From: Acidiferrum sp963764675
GTDB taxonomy: Bacteria > Acidobacteriota > Terriglobia > Acidiferrales > UBA7541
Reading direction: 5' to 3'
NCBI GenBank assembly: GCA_963764675.1
Contig: CAVXTQ010000007.1
Coordinates: 1,054,001 to 1,118,000, forward strand
DNA length: 64,000 nucleotides
Position numbers and translations under genes: made by a program. Positions 26,060 through 33,751 of this stretch are shown here, piece after piece. Every line of letters begins with the position of its first letter. The stretch's first letter is position 1. The notes below the pieces were generated by a model, which made no database searches, had not been told where the DNA came from, and was given only the letters and a program-made list of their open reading frames with translations.

Positions 26060-27559
26060 ATGAACAAAATATCCCGCGCATGGATCCCGCTCTTCGCCTG
26101 TTACCTGCTGCTCTGCCCTGCCGCATGGCCGCACGTCGGCAGCCCTGACGTCTACTACGAAGGCATGGCCGGAGCGTACCGCCTCTTCGTGACCGTGCGT
26201 ATGCCGCAGATGATTCCCGGCGTCGCACAAGTAGAAGCGCAAGTTCTGGACGGCAAGGTGAGCGATATCCGCATCGTGCCGATGCGCGTTATTGGCGAGG
26301 GCTCAGAAACCGCGCCGCCGGCCGACCGCATGGAGCAAGCGGCCGCGGACCCGCAGTCCTTCAGCGGAAAGCTTTGGCTGATGGAATCCGGTTCGTTCCA
26401 GGTGCGCATGACGCTTGATGGCGCGCAGGGCAAAGCGGAGTTAGCCGTCCCTGTGGCGGCATTCGCGCAACGAACTCTGCGCATGCAGAAGACGACCGGG
26501 AGCATCCTTGCGTTGCTCATGACCCTGCTGGTGCTGAGTTTGATCGGCATTCTTGGCGCAGCGGTGCGAGAGAGCCAAGTGGAACCCGGTCAAGAGGTGC
26601 CGCAGGCGAAGCGAACAGGGGGCCGTGTCGCGATGTTGGTCACGGCGGCGGCTGTTTTCGGAATTCTTTTCCTCGGGAATTTGTGGTGGACCTCCGTAGC
26701 CGACGCGAACGCCCGAGACATGGTCTACAAAGCGCCGCCGATACAGGTTTCCGTGTCAGGCGATCAACTGAAGCTGCAAATGGGATCCTCGTATTGGCAC
26801 GACCGCCGCAAGGAAATGCAGGTCAACAAAATCATTCCCGATCACGGCCACTTGATGCATCTATTCCTGGTCCGCATGCCAGAGATGGACGAGTTTTATC
26901 ACTTGCACCCAGACGAAACCGGCGCCGGGACGTTTACCGAAGGGCTGCCAAGCGTAGCCGGCGGCTCGTACGCGGTGTTCGCCGACATCGTGCGCGAGTC
27001 GGGCTTCCCCGACACCATGACGTCGAAGATCGATCTGCAGGCGGCAACCCAAGCCAGGCCCCTTACCGGTGATGATTCCAGCACGGCAGCTCCGAAGCTC
27101 TCGACGGTACAAGCTGGCACGACTATCGTGCCGCTGGGTGCGGACGCGCACGTCGAGTGGGTGCTCAGTGCCAAAACGCAGCGAGCCCAGCAGCCCACAC
27201 TGTTGCGATTCCATGTGACCGGCAAGAACGGCGCACCGGCCACGGACCTGCAACCCTACATGGGCATGGCCGGACACCTGGTGATTCTCAAGCGCGACTT
27301 GAGCGTCTTTGCGCACATTCATCCAGAGGGATCGGTGCCCATGGCGGCATTGATGCTGCTTCAGAAGCCCGCAGTGGCAGTGGACGATGGAAGCTCCATG
27401 TCCTCCATGTCAATGATAGCCATGCGCCACGAAGCCGTGCCGGCGGAGATTACCTTCCCTTACGGATTCCCCCAGCCCGGGCAGTATCGGCTCTTTCTGC
27501 AGGTGAAGCGTGCGGGTCACGTCGAGACGGCTGTCTTCGATGCACAGGTGTTGCCTTAG
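26060..27559 (+). CDS. Exported/membrane protein with His-rich motifs
   Basis: A 499-residue protein with a signal peptide (RAWIPLFACYLLLCPAAWPHVG). Two central helices (SILALLMTLLVLSLIGILGA and MLVTAAAVFGILFLGNLWW) separate two periplasmic regions. The second has His/Met-rich motifs (DHGHLMHLFLVRMPEMDEFYHLHPDE, and VFAHIHPEGSVPMAA), which could bind copper or another metal. No named family is assigned. It follows the membrane protein gene at 24697 on the same strand, and an identical hairpin repeat follows each gene. ATG 26060 is chosen for the signal peptide. Confidence 0.78.
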   Translation: MNKISRAWIPLFACYLLLCPAAWPHVGSPDVYYEGMAGAYRLFVTVRMPQMIPGVAQVEAQVLDGKVSDIRIVPMRVIGEGSETAPPADRMEQAAADPQSFSGKLWLMESGSFQVRMTLDGAQGKAELAVPVAAFAQRTLRMQKTTGSILALLMTLLVLSLIGILGAAVRESQVEPGQEVPQAKRTGGRVAMLVTAAAVFGILFLGNLWWTSVADANARDMVYKAPPIQVSVSGDQLKLQMGSSYWHDRRKEMQVNKIIPDHGHLMHLFLVRMPEMDEFYHLHPDETGAGTFTEGLPSVAGGSYAVFADIVRESGFPDTMTSKIDLQAATQARPLTGDDSSTAAPKLSTVQAGTTIVPLGADAHVEWVLSAKTQRAQQPTLLRFHVTGKNGAPATDLQPYMGMAGHLVILKRDLSVFAHIHPEGSVPMAALMLLQKPAVAVDDGSSMSSMSMIAMRHEAVPAEITFPYGFPQPGQYRLFLQVKRAGHVETAVFDAQVLP

Positions 27560-27575
27560 GCGGTTCCCGCAAGCC

Positions 27576-27620
27576 GGGTGCCGCACCCTTGCGGTTTTCA
27601 AGGGTGCGGGTTTTGACTTT
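27576..27620 (+). repeat. 45-bp hairpin repeat, copy B
   Basis: Exact copy of 25906-25950, beginning 16 bp after the stop of the His-rich membrane protein gene. The same 11-bp stem with a T-rich 3' side could stop transcription. The two copies bracket the gene at 26060-27559 as direct repeats. Confidence 0.75.
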
Positions 27621-28142
27621 TCTATCATTCTTGTTCTCGCTTACCATCACCCCTCCGCTACCTCATACCGACGTTTGCATCTCAATTCCGCCCGTTCGCT
27701 GCAAAGTGCTTAACCAAACTCATATTGCCGTGCTAGGCTGCACGTGGAATTGAAGCGGTCTTGCCGCTTTGCACTAGGCAGCCAAGGTTTGGTTTCCCAC
27801 TTGTCCCAAAGGGTGCACCTCTTCCCTCCCCGCGTGCCCGTCCCCGAGCGCTCCCCGTAACCAACTTGCAAACAGATTTCGCACACTCGCGCCCGCAAAC
27901 GACGTCCTGTCAGTGGTTTACTTCACAACTCGCTGTACACCCGGGGGTGGGGGGATCAGCCCAAAGAATTCGGGTCATCGCGCCAGTTGTAGTCAAAAGT
28001 GAAGGGAAAAGACGACAGCCGTTCAGGGAAATCGGCGTCCGCCGGCGTGCGTCCGATTCTTTGCCTCCTTGTCTCTTTGCCTCCTTGCCGGCTTATGTCA
28101 CTCGTGTTGCTGCTAGAATCGACGCCGGAGACGAAACCAACG
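27621..28142. other. Intergenic stretch with no gene seen
   Basis: This 522-bp interval precedes bshB1. The plus-strand frame crossing it gives Arg/Pro-rich sequence without coding character. TTTGCCTCCTTG occurs twice, at 28060 and 28076, close to the bshB1 start. No tRNA, hairpin or clear promoter was recognised. Confidence 0.5.
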
Positions 28143-28862
28143 ATGAAACTCGACCTGCTGGCGATTGCGGCGCACCCCGATGACGTGGAGCTCACGTGCG
28201 GGGGCACGCTGATCAAGATGGCGAAGCGCGGGTACAAGACGGGCGTTCTGGATCTGACGGCGGGTGAGATGGGGACGCGAGGGACGCCGGAGACCCGGGC
28301 AAAGGAAGCGGCGAGGGCCGCCAAGCTCATGGGAGTGAAGTGGCGCGGGTCACTGGGCGTGCCGGATTCGGACGTGCAAGCCAGCCGGCAGCACAAATTA
28401 AGGCTCGCGGAGGTCATACGGGAGCTGCGCCCTAAGACCGTGATTTTGCCGTATTGGGAGGCGCGGCATCCGGACCATTACAACGCGTCGAAACTGGGAT
28501 ATGAAGGGTGCTTCCTGGCGGGCCTGAAGCAATTGCCGATCGCCGGTGAGGCCTACCGGCCGTTCAAGATCTTGTACTCGACGGCGTTTTCCGAGGCCGC
28601 GCGGCCGACCCTGGTGGTGGATATCACCGAGCACTACGAGCAGCGGCGGAAGGCGATCCTGGCGTACGGGTCGCAATTCCGGCCGAGGAAGGGCGAGAGA
28701 AAGGGCAAGGTCTACCTGGGGCTGGAGCAGTTGGAAGACGAGATGAACCGCCTAGCGCGGCAGTATGGACACATGATCGGGGTCAAGTACGGGGAGCCGT
28801 TCTTGTCGAAGGAATTGATGAAGGTCGACGATGTGGTGGAGATGGAGGTTCGATCGATCTAG
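28143..28862 (+). CDS. bshB1: Bacillithiol biosynthesis deacetylase BshB1
   Basis: A 239-residue PIG-L/LmbE-family deacetylase. The zinc motif AHPDDVE is at residues 10-16, followed by CGGTLIKMAKRGYKTGVLDLTAGEMGTRG, which is characteristic of BshB1, and later HPDHYNASKLG with the third metal histidine. BshB1 removes the acetyl group from GlcNAc-malate in bacillithiol synthesis. No bshA or bshC gene is nearby. ATG 28143 matches the family start MKLDLLAIAAHPDD. Confidence 0.92.
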   Translation: MKLDLLAIAAHPDDVELTCGGTLIKMAKRGYKTGVLDLTAGEMGTRGTPETRAKEAARAAKLMGVKWRGSLGVPDSDVQASRQHKLRLAEVIRELRPKTVILPYWEARHPDHYNASKLGYEGCFLAGLKQLPIAGEAYRPFKILYSTAFSEAARPTLVVDITEHYEQRRKAILAYGSQFRPRKGERKGKVYLGLEQLEDEMNRLARQYGHMIGVKYGEPFLSKELMKVDDVVEMEVRSI

Positions 28863-28905
28863 CGAGCACCGCACGAGTTACGGGCGCGCCGGATGGCGGG
28901 TGGGC

Positions 28906-29127
28906 TCAGAAGCGCTCGTCTTCTTGGGCGGGAGAGAAACCTGGAATGCTCTGACCTGTGGGAGTCCGCTCCAGGCGCACGCGGACCAGGGGCTCGTTTT
29001 CGGCTCCAGATTTACGCAGAACCACCATGGTGCTTAGGGCTTCGGTGTACACGCGGGTGACAAGGTAGGTGTCCCCGGTGCCGTCCTTTTTCCAAAGCTG
29101 GCCAATCTGGATCTTCGAGACGCCCAT
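28906..29127 (-). CDS. Small conserved protein of unknown function
   Basis: A 73-residue soluble protein, MGVSKIQIGQLWKKDGTGDTYLVTRVYTEAL and so on, with alternating hydrophobic residues that suggest a small beta barrel. It ends acidic (AQEDERF). I believe similar short proteins occur in other Acidobacteria, but no function is known. It is divergent from the M48 protease gene, with a possible operator between them. Confidence 0.65.
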   Translation of the reverse strand: MGVSKIQIGQLWKKDGTGDTYLVTRVYTEALSTMVVLRKSGAENEPLVRVRLERTPTGQSIPGFSPAQEDERF

Positions 29128-29165
29128 TTGTAATCCTCGACTCTAGAGGGGCTAAGGAAGGGTGT

Positions 29166-29196
29166 CAACAACTGTTCACGAAGGGCAACAACTGTT
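29166..29196. promoter_or_regulatory. Two 11-bp direct repeats 20 bp apart in a divergent promoter region
   Basis: CAACAACTGTT occurs at 29166-29176 and again at 29186-29196. Each copy contains the dyad AACA-AC-TGTT. The 20-bp spacing would put two bound dimers on the same DNA face. The region lies between the divergent genes at 29127 and 29355, so it may control either or both. Confidence 0.45.
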
Positions 29197-29354
29197 AGTG
29201 GGTTCCAGCTCGGGTTAACAATCGGTGATGCGCTGCAGAAAGACAGGAAACCTTCGCGACGTAACCTACATCGTAGCCTTTGAGGGATTGTAGGGGCCGT
29301 CGGGCGCTTGGGGTGTATACTCGGAACTGGGCCCGATAGGCGGAGGTACAGCTT

Positions 29355-30479
29355 ATGCAAGAAATTCTCCGGCAAGCCAGCAGATTGACACTGCTGGGCG
29401 CGTTCGCAGTAAGTACGGCGCTAGCGCAGAGTCCGCCGCCGACACAAGATCCCGCCAAGGTACAGCCGCCATCGGAACAGAGCCAGAAGAGCCAGCAGCA
29501 GCCGGTCCAGCAGCAAGACAACGTAAGCCCGAAGAACTCCAAAGAAGATGTTGATGCCATCGGCAACCGCAGCGTCGGCAAGGGCGTCAATTTCTATTCC
29601 CTGGAGAAAGAAATTGCGCTTGGGAAAGGGCTGGCGCAAGAAGTTGAGCGCTCGTCGAAGCTGATCGATGATCCGGTCGTCACCGAATACGTCAACCGCG
29701 TGGGACAAAACCTGGTGCGCAATTCCGATGCGCGCGTGCCATTCACGATCAAGGTGATTGATTCCGACGAGGTGAACGCGTTCGCGCTGCCCGGCGGATT
29801 CTTCTACGTGAACAGCGGATTGATTCTGCGCGCGCAGGAAGAGTCAGAGCTTGCCGGCGTGATGGCCCACGAAATCTCGCACGTTACCGCGCGGCACGGC
29901 ACCAAGAACGCGACGAAGGGCGAGATGATGCAGCTGGCGACGATTCCGCTGATTCTGCTGGGTCCGGCGGGCTGGGCCGGATACGGGCTTTACGAAGGAT
30001 TGAATATCGCGATTCCGCTGACCTACCTGAAATTTACCCGCGACGCCGAGCGCGAAGCGGACTTCCTCGGCCTGCAGTACATGTACAAGGCCGGCTACGA
30101 CCCGAACGCGTTCGTAACCTTCTTCGAGCGTATCCAGGCGGACGAAAAGCGCCAGCCGGGAACGATTCCGAAGGTTTTCTCAACGCATCCGCCAACACCC
30201 GACCGCATCGAGAGCGCGCAGAAGGAAATTGCGCGGATTCTGCCGAATAAGCCGGAATACATCGTCACGACTTCGGAGTTCGACAGCGTGAAGGCGCGGC
30301 TGCGGAACATCATGTTCGCGCGCAAGGTGCAAGACAACGCTCCCGGAAAGCCGAGCCTGCGCACGCGCACCGAGCAACAGCAAAAGGGACAAACGCAGGG
30401 ACAAGACCCCAACAGTACCGATGATGACCGGCCAACGCTGAAGCGCCGGCCGGACCAGTTGACGGCGCCGACGAATTAG
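29355..30479 (+). CDS. M48-family periplasmic metalloprotease (BepA/YfgC-like)
   Basis: A 374-residue protein. The signal peptide is LTLLGAFAVSTALAQ, followed by a Gln/Pro-rich linker. The zinc motif HEISH is at residues 172-176, and the third ligand is in FTRDAEREADFLG. The sequence YVNRVGQNLVRNSDARVPFTIKVIDSDEVNAFALPGGFFYVNSG is typical of M48 proteases that act on outer-membrane assembly substrates. The C-terminus after the domain is Gln/Arg-rich (TRTEQQQKGQTQGQ) and lacks TPR repeats. The role is inferred from the family. Confidence 0.92.
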   Translation: MQEILRQASRLTLLGAFAVSTALAQSPPPTQDPAKVQPPSEQSQKSQQQPVQQQDNVSPKNSKEDVDAIGNRSVGKGVNFYSLEKEIALGKGLAQEVERSSKLIDDPVVTEYVNRVGQNLVRNSDARVPFTIKVIDSDEVNAFALPGGFFYVNSGLILRAQEESELAGVMAHEISHVTARHGTKNATKGEMMQLATIPLILLGPAGWAGYGLYEGLNIAIPLTYLKFTRDAEREADFLGLQYMYKAGYDPNAFVTFFERIQADEKRQPGTIPKVFSTHPPTPDRIESAQKEIARILPNKPEYIVTTSEFDSVKARLRNIMFARKVQDNAPGKPSLRTRTEQQQKGQTQGQDPNSTDDDRPTLKRRPDQLTAPTN

Positions 30480-30498
30480 TTCGAGCAGAATCAAATGA

Positions 30499-30529
30499 AA
30501 AGAGGGCGGCCGCTTTGGCCGCCCTCTTT
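30499..30529. terminator. Bidirectional rho-independent terminator
   Basis: AAAGAGGGCGGCC (30499-30511), loop GCTTT, then GGCCGCCCTCTTT (30517-30529) form a perfect 13-bp stem, followed by GTTTTTCT. It lies between the stops of the convergent M48 protease and DUF507 genes and probably serves both. Confidence 0.92.
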
Positions 30530-30553
30530 GTTTTTCTGAGTTTGAAATTCCGG

Positions 30554-30871
30554 CTAGCGAGACGCGGCGCTTGGGCGGCGGTCGTCAGGAGCGGCGGCGA
30601 TGCCCATGCGACGAAGTTCGTCGGCATAATACTTGCGGTAAAGAACGTCCCACTCTTCGCTGCCCTCAAGGATTTCTTTCTTCTGGGAAGTGATGCGCTT
30701 GCGAACTTCGGCGTCGGCTTTCTCCTCTTCGCGAAGCGTGGCGGTGAGAATCTGGACGACTTGCTGGCGGATGGTGTCGCGGTCTTCGATAAATTCGACG
30801 TCGTCGCTGGAGACGAGAACATCGGTAATTTGGTGAGATAGGCGGATGATTTTTTCGCGGCTGAGTCGCAT
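30554..30871 (-). CDS. DUF507 family protein, second of a pair
   Basis: A 105-residue, mostly helical protein. It begins MRLSREKIIRLSHQITDVLVSSDDVEFIEDRDTIRQQVVQIL and has the family's basic central helix (RKRITSQKKEILEGSEEWDVLYRKYYADELRRMG). Function is unknown. It is 20 bp downstream of a paralogue at 30892, on the same strand. Tandem DUF507 genes are common in Acidobacteria and Deltaproteobacteria. Confidence 0.88.
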   Translation of the reverse strand: MRLSREKIIRLSHQITDVLVSSDDVEFIEDRDTIRQQVVQILTATLREEEKADAEVRKRITSQKKEILEGSEEWDVLYRKYYADELRRMGIAAAPDDRRPSAASR

Positions 30872-30891
30872 TTCGGTAGTGTGCCCCGGGG

Positions 30892-31173
30892 TCAGCGCAA
30901 AACGAGCTTGCGGTCGCGGGCGAGCTGGCCTTTCACCTTTTTGTACATTTCTTGATAGGAGACGCCGGTGCGGCGCATTTCGTCCTGGTGCTGCGTCAGG
31001 ATCTCGCGCACTTCATCATTGAGGCGATCTTCGACGGTCAATTCCTCGACCATGTGCTGGCGCACGCGTTGCGTGACGGCGGCCGGCGCTTTGGTTTCGA
31101 TGAGTTCGCCCTCGACGAGGCGCTTGACGACTTCCGACGCCATGTGACTGACATAATCGCGGGCGAGAAGCAT
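30892..31173 (-). CDS. DUF507 family protein, first of a pair
   Basis: A 93-residue helical protein: MLLARDYVSHMASEVVKRLVEGELIE, then VRQHMVEELTVEDRLNDEVREILTQHQDEMRR and a Lys/Arg-rich C-terminus. It shares its layout with the gene that follows. No function is assigned. Its start is about 165 bp from tRNA-Val, which is transcribed the other way. Confidence 0.85.
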   Translation of the reverse strand: MLLARDYVSHMASEVVKRLVEGELIETKAPAAVTQRVRQHMVEELTVEDRLNDEVREILTQHQDEMRRTGVSYQEMYKKVKGQLARDRKLVLR

Positions 31174-31338
31174 TCCGAGCGAGTCCTTTCCTCAAAGCAA
31201 AGAGCATCAGTGTACTGGCAGCGTTGACAGAGTGCAAGGTGAGCCGGATGATGGGCTTGCAATTGCGAAGATCGAGAATTTCGAGCGCTTTTCGGCGCGT
31301 TGACGCTTCGCGCCGCTTCCTGTACGATGAATTGAGTA

Positions 31339-31414
31339 GGGCGGTTAGCTCAGCGGTTAGAGCGTTCGGTTTACACCCGAAAGGTCGTCCGTTCAAATCG
31401 GACACTGCCCACCA
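31339..31414 (+). tRNA. tRNA-Val (anticodon TAC)
   Basis: A full cloverleaf can be drawn. The acceptor stem pairs GGGCGGT with ACTGCCC. The D arm is TAGCTCAGCGGTTAGAGC. The anticodon stem TTCGG/CCGAA has loop TTTACAC with anticodon TAC, and the T arm contains GTTCAAATC. CCA is encoded at 31412-31414. Confidence 0.95.
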
Positions 31415-31435
31415 CCAGTGACAGCAACTTCCCGC

Positions 31436-31512
31436 GGGGACGTAGTTCAGTTGGTTAGAACGCTGCCCTGTCACGGCAGAGGTCGCGAGTTCGAGTCTCG
31501 TCGTCCCCGCCA
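31436..31512 (+). tRNA. tRNA-Asp (anticodon GTC), integration site
   Basis: The acceptor stem pairs GGGGACG with CGTCCCC. The anticodon stem-loop is CTGCCCTGTCACGGCAG with anticodon GTC, the T arm contains GTTCGAGTC, and CCA is encoded at 31510-31512. The 3' 46 bases plus two more are duplicated at 45456-45503, and a tyrosine recombinase starts 74 bp beyond, so this gene is the attachment site of the neighbouring island. Confidence 0.95.
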
Positions 31513-31514
31513 TT
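31467..31514 (+). repeat. att core, tRNA-proximal copy
   Basis: These 48 bp, from the anticodon loop of tRNA-Asp to just past CCA, are identical to 45456-45503 and differ at a few positions from 47275-47321. The two exact copies enclose 13.9 kb. This is the classic outcome of integrase-mediated insertion at a tRNA 3' end. Confidence 0.9.
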
Positions 31515-31585
31515 CCTTTCAACCACTTGCAGATTTTCTTGACTCCATCCGTTGCACATCCGTTGCACACAGCACCAGGCCAAAA

Positions 31586-32977
31586 TCACTGGACTAGGCC
31601 GGAAAACGCATCATTCACCGCCCGCCGCACGTCAGGAAGGACGGTCTTCGGTTTGACGTAGTGTTTGTCGGCGACTGCTTTCGAGTTGCCCAAAGCCTTC
31701 GACGTGGTTTCAAGATTCGACTCCGCGCGAACTGCTGTGCCATGGAATCGACGCAAGGAATACCACTCAGGCCAAGCTAGATTCGCCTTTTCCTCCGCAT
31801 TCATCTTTTCGAGTCGCGGACGGATAGTGCGCTTCGCCAAGTTGTCGAGGTTCACTGGCCTGCCACTCGGGCCGGCCAGGATGAACCCAGCGATCGGCGA
31901 GCCCTGCGCTGTCCAAAGGGTAAGCAGCATTTCCCGCAACTCGCTCGTGACTGTCACGAAGCGAACGCTTTGGGGTGTCTTCGTATCTCCCACGATGCCA
32001 TGCCACACTCCGCGATTCACTGCGATGTGGTCATGTTCCCGATTCCATTCTTCCCAACGCAAACCTCTTGCCTCCGAGGGGCGAACGCCAGTCAGAGCAA
32101 TTAGCCCGACCGCCGCGCGTTCCAGGGGCATTTTTTTCAGTGCTGCGAGGAGCGCCTGCACATCCTCAAACGTAGCGGCGGCAGTAGGCGTTGCCTTGAT
32201 AGCTGTTTCAGGAATGCGGGCCCGCGATGCTGGGTTATCGGCAGCCGAGCGCGCGGGGAAATGGCCCTCGCTCATCGCGTAAGTAAAGATTCCACTTAGC
32301 ACCGAGCGAATCTTTGTGACCGTGTCTCGATTCAGCTTATGCATGGCGGCAATGTCCTTGAGCAGGCCGGCCACGACGGCGACGGTGAAATCCCGCAACG
32401 CGTGCTCCTCCGTCCGAGGCGCGACATACCGTTCAAAATAGGCTTTATATCCTGCGTGCGTGCTGGGCGCCATCGTGCGCAGGACAAACGGCAAATATAC
32501 ATCTCGGACATAATCATTGAAGAGGTCCGAAGAGTGCGGGCACTTCGACGCTTGGCGAACGGCGGACATCTTTTCCGCCACCAGCTCATCAAGGTCAGAT
32601 TCACACCTGTAGCGGTCGCTGTAGTCCGCAAGCTTCACGCATTTTTGTTTGCGAACGATCTTTCCGCCTTCGCTGAAGTTGTCCCGGTAGCGCAAAAACC
32701 ACTCTAGCAGATGTGATGCTGTTCCGGGGAATTCCGGAAAGATCAGCGCCGCGACCACTCCCACCAACGTCCCATGCAGTATGAAATGGCATTCAACCCG
32801 CCGACATACCCAGAGCGTTCCTAGGAAGCACATGAGGAAGGAACCGGGCGGAGCAGCGTAGTGCAGGAAATTGTCGCCGAGCCGCAGGCCAAGAGGAACA
32901 ATTGCGAGAATGAGAGCTAGTTCCGCGAGCAGCCCACCGAGCAAAATTCGTCCCCAGTGGATTGTTGTGCTACTCAT
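31586..32977 (-). CDS. Tyrosine recombinase fused to an unrelated membrane N-terminus
   Basis: The 463-residue product has two unlike parts. Residues ~1-85 form hydrophobic helices (ILLGGLLAELALILAIVPLGLRLG, FLMCFLGTLWVCRR, HFILHGTLVGVVAALIF). From about residue 95 (HLLEWFLRYRDNFSEGGK) it is a phage-type integrase: SAM-like core-binding domain, then TGVRPSEARGLRWEEW with the first catalytic Arg, and YSLRRFHGTAVRA through LGNSKAVADKHYVKP with the nucleophile Tyr. ATG 32977 has GGAGTAGG before it. It lies directly inside the tRNA att site, as an island integrase should. The fused N-terminus suggests a deletion that removed the integrase start; activity is uncertain. Confidence 0.85.
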   Translation of the reverse strand: MSSTTIHWGRILLGGLLAELALILAIVPLGLRLGDNFLHYAAPPGSFLMCFLGTLWVCRRVECHFILHGTLVGVVAALIFPEFPGTASHLLEWFLRYRDNFSEGGKIVRKQKCVKLADYSDRYRCESDLDELVAEKMSAVRQASKCPHSSDLFNDYVRDVYLPFVLRTMAPSTHAGYKAYFERYVAPRTEEHALRDFTVAVVAGLLKDIAAMHKLNRDTVTKIRSVLSGIFTYAMSEGHFPARSAADNPASRARIPETAIKATPTAAATFEDVQALLAALKKMPLERAAVGLIALTGVRPSEARGLRWEEWNREHDHIAVNRGVWHGIVGDTKTPQSVRFVTVTSELREMLLTLWTAQGSPIAGFILAGPSGRPVNLDNLAKRTIRPRLEKMNAEEKANLAWPEWYSLRRFHGTAVRAESNLETTSKALGNSKAVADKHYVKPKTVLPDVRRAVNDAFSGLVQ

Positions 32978-33103
32978 TTTCCTACTCCCGCGCGTCACGG
33001 AGAACGATCCGCGATTGTAGCAACTATAGATGAATCCAAGCCAGTCGATGAGACTCCTCGTTTTTCCTGGCAAGTAATTCCTCAAGCGATTCAATTCCAC
33101 GTG

Positions 33104-33380
33104 CCTGGTAAGTCGGAAAACCGGACAAGTCCAGTCCCGGTACTTCAAGTTTCCGATTACGGCTGCCAGCTCAACCGGTCGATGCAACACCATCTAATCA
33201 GTTGATCCGACAATACTTCCCCTGGAGAACCGATCTGTTTGGCTGTACTCGGTCAAAACCTAGCCAGGGTAGCGTTCCGGCTGATCTAACCTAGCGAGCG
33301 ATTTTAGCCTTTGTTTTCAATGCAAGGTGGGTTCGAGCTGAGTGTTGCGTCGACCCATTGAGACCACCGCGTTAATCAGG
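33104..33380. repeat. Island palindrome P1, with a 205-bp element in its right arm
   Basis: The left arm CCTGGTAAGTCGG-AAA-ACCGGACAAGT (33104-33130) matches the intact palindrome at 39461. The right outer end GCGTTAATCAGG is at 33369-33380. Element R1 separates that end from the rest. The palindrome lies upstream of the integrase fusion gene. Confidence 0.7.
33164..33368. mobile_element. IS30-ended non-autonomous element R1 (205 bp)
   Basis: The ends are TGCCAGCTCAACCGGTCGAT at left and, inverted, GGTGGTCTCAATGGGTCGAC at right; they match the ends of the IS30-type element at 39927. The interior contains CAATACTTCCC then GAGAACCGATCTGTTTGGCTG, resembling the last part of an IS30 transposase gene (RQYFP-RTDL), followed by stops. 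It is about 90% or more alike to R2 (inverted) and R3 by eye. Confidence 0.85.
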
Positions 33381-33431
33381 AGTTATGTCGTCCCGCGCAG
33401 AGTTCGCCCAAAGTTCCGCGTACGAGAATAT

Positions 33432-33662
33432 TTATTGCTTCCACCATAAGTACGAGATGTACGCCAAACTGACTGCGGCCGCAATCGTGAGAATAACAAG
33501 GCAGCCACCGAAAAGAGCGTGCCAGTAGGTTCCAATCGCGATTCCTAAAGTTAACATTTTAGGACAACTTACAACGACGCGGGGGATGCCGAACGCAGCG
33601 TAATTCTCTATCAGCCCACCCAGATTGTGAGTTGTAAAAAGCAGGGGCCGAGGCCCTAGGTG
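33432..33662 (-). CDS. Possible small membrane ORF
   Basis: A 76-residue frame whose last 40 residues are hydrophobic (MLTLGIAIGTYWHALFGGCLVILTIAAAVSLAYISYLWW). It could be a real small membrane protein starting at either methionine, or chance. The rest of the 33381-33751 interval shows no other gene. Confidence 0.25.
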   Translation of the reverse strand, partial: HLGPRPLLFTTHNLGGLIENYAAFGIPRVVVSCPKMLTLGIAIGTYWHALFGGCLVILTIAAAVSLAYISYLWWKQ

Positions 33663-33751
33663 CATTCGAATGGCGGCGTTGTTGTGTAGGCATCGACCCT
33701 CGCTAAACCCAGAGTAAAACTGGCTTGATCGGGAACGACAGCTCGGTTGAG

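Noticed and set aside
27761..28183. 140-codon frame before bshB1
   Set aside because: Arg/Pro-rich, no ribosome site, overlaps the bshB1 start and has no domain character.
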